A DNA stretch of 7,710 bases. Source: Kiritimatiellaceae bacterium (GTDB lineage Bacteria > Verrucomicrobiota > Kiritimatiellia > Kiritimatiellales > Pontiellaceae). Made by a program: the position numbers and the translations under genes. Under the pieces are notes generated by a model. That model was not told the origin of the DNA, did no database searches, and saw only the letters and a list, made by a program, of their open reading frames with translations. The stretch covers positions 1 through 7,710 of the forward strand of contig NZGU01000012.1 of assembly GCA_002691095.1 (NCBI GenBank). The letters run 5' to 3'. Each line of letters opens with the position of its first letter. Position 1 is the stretch's first letter. Positions 6,321 to 7,710 of the stretch are shown here, piece by piece.

Positions 6321-7520
6321 ATGGCTAAAGATAAGTTCGAACGGACAAAGCCCCACGTGAACGTGGGAACGATCGGTCACGTTGACCATGGTAAAACAAC
6401 GACGACGGCGGCGATTACGTGCGTGCAGGGTCATAAGGGACTGGCAGAGTACATCCCGTATGATTCGGTTGCAAAGGCATCGGAATCACAAGGACGTCGT
6501 GACTCTTCAAAGATTTTGACGATTGCAACATCGCACGTTGAGTATGAGTCAAACAATCGTCACTACGCACACGTTGACTGTCCTGGTCACGCGGACTATG
6601 TGAAGAACATGATCACGGGTGCCGCGCAGATGGATGGTGCGATTTTGGTGGTAGAAGCTCCTTCGGGCCCGATGCCGCAGACGCGTGAGCACATTCTGTT
6701 GGCACGCCAGGTGGGTGTTCCGAAGATTGTCGTGTTCTTGAACAAATGTGACTTGGTTGACGACGAAGAGTTGATCGAGTTGGTCGAAATGGAAATTCAA
6801 GAGCTGTTGGCCAAGTATGAGTTTGAAGAAGACAGCCCCATCATTCGGGGTGCGGCATTGCCTGCGATTCAGAATCCAGATGGACCGGAAGCGGATTGTA
6901 TCCAGCATTTGATGGATGCTTTGGATGAGTGGATTCCGGAGCCAGAGCGTGTAACGGATCAGGACTTCCTGCTGCCGATCGAAGATATCTTCTCGATTGA
7001 AGGTCGCGGTACGGTTGTAACGGGTCGTGTGGAGCGTGGCATTATTCATACGGGTGATGAGATCGAAATCATCGGCATCAAGGACACGCAGAAAACAACC
7101 TGCACGGGTGTTGAGATGTTCCGTAAGATTTTGGACGAAGGTCAAGCGGGCGATAACGTGGGTATTCTGTTGCGCGGTACGAAGAAAGAAGAAGTACAGC
7201 GTGGTCAGGTATTGGCGAAGCCGGGTTCGATCAATCCGCATACGAAGTTTAAAGGCGAAGTCTATGTGTTGTCGAAAGACGAAGGCGGACGTCATACGCC
7301 GTTCTTCAAAGGCTACCGTCCGCAGTTCTACTTCCGTACAACGGATGTAACGGGTGACATCACATTGCCAGATGGCGTTGAGATGGTTATGCCGGGCGAC
7401 AACATCACGATGGATGTAGAGTTGATTACTCCGATTGCGATGGAGCAGCATATGCGTTTCGCGATTCGTGAAGGCGGCCGTACCGTGGGTGCGGGTCGTG
7501 TGACCGAAATCGTAGCCTAA
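6321..7520 (+). CDS. tuf: Elongation factor Tu with non-canonical switch I
   Basis: This encodes 399 residues of the cytoplasmic GTPase that delivers aminoacyl-tRNA to the ribosome. P-loop GHVDHGKT is at 19-26, DCPGH at 86-90 (catalytic His90), NKCD at 141-144. Domains 2 and 3 are close to textbook ([68 protein letters not shown]). Three places depart from the family. Switch I between Tyr47-Asp48 and His72-Val73-Glu74 is five residues longer than in E. coli and reads [15 protein letters not shown] (54-68) where 'EEKARGITI' is expected; the Mg2+-binding threonine survives as Thr67. The usual DGPMPQT is SGPMPQT (115-121). The G5 SAL is AAL (178-180). Intact length, preserved catalytic His and strong expression signals argue for a working EF-Tu. 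It lies between tRNA-Thr and rpmG. Confidence 0.97.
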   Translation: MAKDKFERTKPHVNVGTIGHVDHGKTTTTAAITCVQGHKGLAEYIPYDSVAKASESQGRRDSSKILTIATSHVEYESNNRHYAHVDCPGHADYVKNMITGAAQMDGAILVVEAPSGPMPQTREHILLARQVGVPKIVVFLNKCDLVDDEELIELVEMEIQELLAKYEFEEDSPIIRGAALPAIQNPDGPEADCIQHLMDALDEWIPEPERVTDQDFLLPIEDIFSIEGRGTVVTGRVERGIIHTGDEIEIIGIKDTQKTTCTGVEMFRKILDEGQAGDNVGILLRGTKKEEVQRGQVLAKPGSINPHTKFKGEVYVLSKDEGGRHTPFFKGYRPQFYFRTTDVTGDITLPDGVEMVMPGDNITMDVELITPIAMEQHMRFAIREGGRTVGAGRVTEIVA

Positions 7521-7533
7521 CGTATCGAATGGT

Positions 7534-7567
7534 TGCACGTTCAAGTCAGCCTTGGCTTGAGCGTGCA
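7534..7567 (+). other. Strong intercistronic hairpin between tuf and rpmG
   Basis: Arms at 7534-7548 and 7553-7567 form a 15-pair stem, two pairs being G-U, around the tetraloop GCCT. No T-run follows, so it is not an ordinary intrinsic terminator. It ends 10 bases before the purine-rich rpmG leader. Likely roles are protecting the tuf 3' end, marking a processing site, or lowering downstream expression relative to tuf. Confidence 0.7.
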
Positions 7568-7588
7568 TGAATCGAAAGGCGGAGAACG

Positions 7589-7710
7589 ATGGCGAGAGAA
7601 ATCATAACCTTGGCGTGCACAGAGTGCGGTGATCGGAACTACACGGGTACCCGGAATAAGAAGCTGGAAACCCAGCGGCGGGAAATCAAGAAATATTGCC
7701 CGCGTTTGCG
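7589..7710 (+). CDS. rpmG: 50S ribosomal protein L33 (partial, 5' end)
   Basis: The first 40 complete codons of L33, a small protein of the large ribosomal subunit, are present; the gene runs off the window end. The start [18 protein letters not shown] and the later KKYCPRLR are characteristic. The first zinc-ribbon pair is present (Cys10, Cys13). The third cysteine (Cys37) is present, but the position of the fourth (residue 40 in CPRC) is Leu, so the metal site looks incomplete. GGCGGAG at 7578-7584 is the ribosome site, four bases before ATG. The tuf-rpmG order is common in bacteria, often continuing with secE and nusG outside this window. Confidence 0.93.
   Translation, partial: MAREIITLACTECGDRNYTGTRNKKLETQRREIKKYCPRL

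Noticed and set aside
6549..7568. A 339-codon open frame on the minus strand opposite tuf
   Set aside because: It is a shadow of tuf: its frame follows the biased codon use of a highly expressed gene, the translation matches no family I know, and the plus-strand protein is certain.

Overview
The window looks like part of the chromosome of a PVC-group bacterium, most likely Kiritimatiellota, Lentisphaerota or a close relative. The basis is family-level and inferred: two exported formylglycine-type sulfatases side by side, a secreted protein with an SHD1-like N-terminus next to a TonB-like/VWA-like membrane protein, and an EF-Tu with a non-canonical switch I. No rRNA or other decisive marker is present, so the phylum is an inference.

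Layout. Positions 1-86 are the last codons of a plus-strand gene ending in a 'QAFYRVVED' tail. After its TAG stop, the same frame stays open to a TAA at 234-236 that directly abuts the stop codon of the next gene. Positions 237-2084 (minus strand) encode an exported sulfatase with a C-terminal HEAT-like region. Positions 2242-3795 (plus strand) encode a second exported sulfatase of a different type. The two are divergently transcribed from a 157-bp shared interval. Positions 3913-4812 and 4809-6005 are a translationally coupled pair (ATGA overlap): a secreted SHD1-like protein with an acidic tail, then a membrane-anchored protein with a strongly basic TonB-like stem and a VWA-like domain whose metal-binding motif appears lost. 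From about 6037 to the end lies a translation-gene block: a TTGACA promoter, a structured leader, tRNA-Thr(GGT) with encoded CCA, tuf (EF-Tu), a strong intercistronic hairpin, and the start of rpmG (L33).

How the parts work together. The sulfatases probably desulfate exogenous sulfated glycans in the periplasm or outside the cell, and both need a formylglycine-generating enzyme encoded elsewhere. The coupled pair probably forms an envelope complex with no recognised function. The tRNA-Thr/tuf/rpmG block is ordinary housekeeping in its order, but its EF-Tu has a lengthened and rewritten switch I.

The plus strand is very rich in G and T across both sulfatase genes although they lie on opposite strands. 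The minus-strand sulfatase is therefore rich in His, Gln, Pro and Thr, and the plus-strand one in Gly, Val and acidic residues. Positions 1-236 lack this skew. The strongest leads are the EF-Tu switch I and the SHD1-like/TonB-VWA-like pair.
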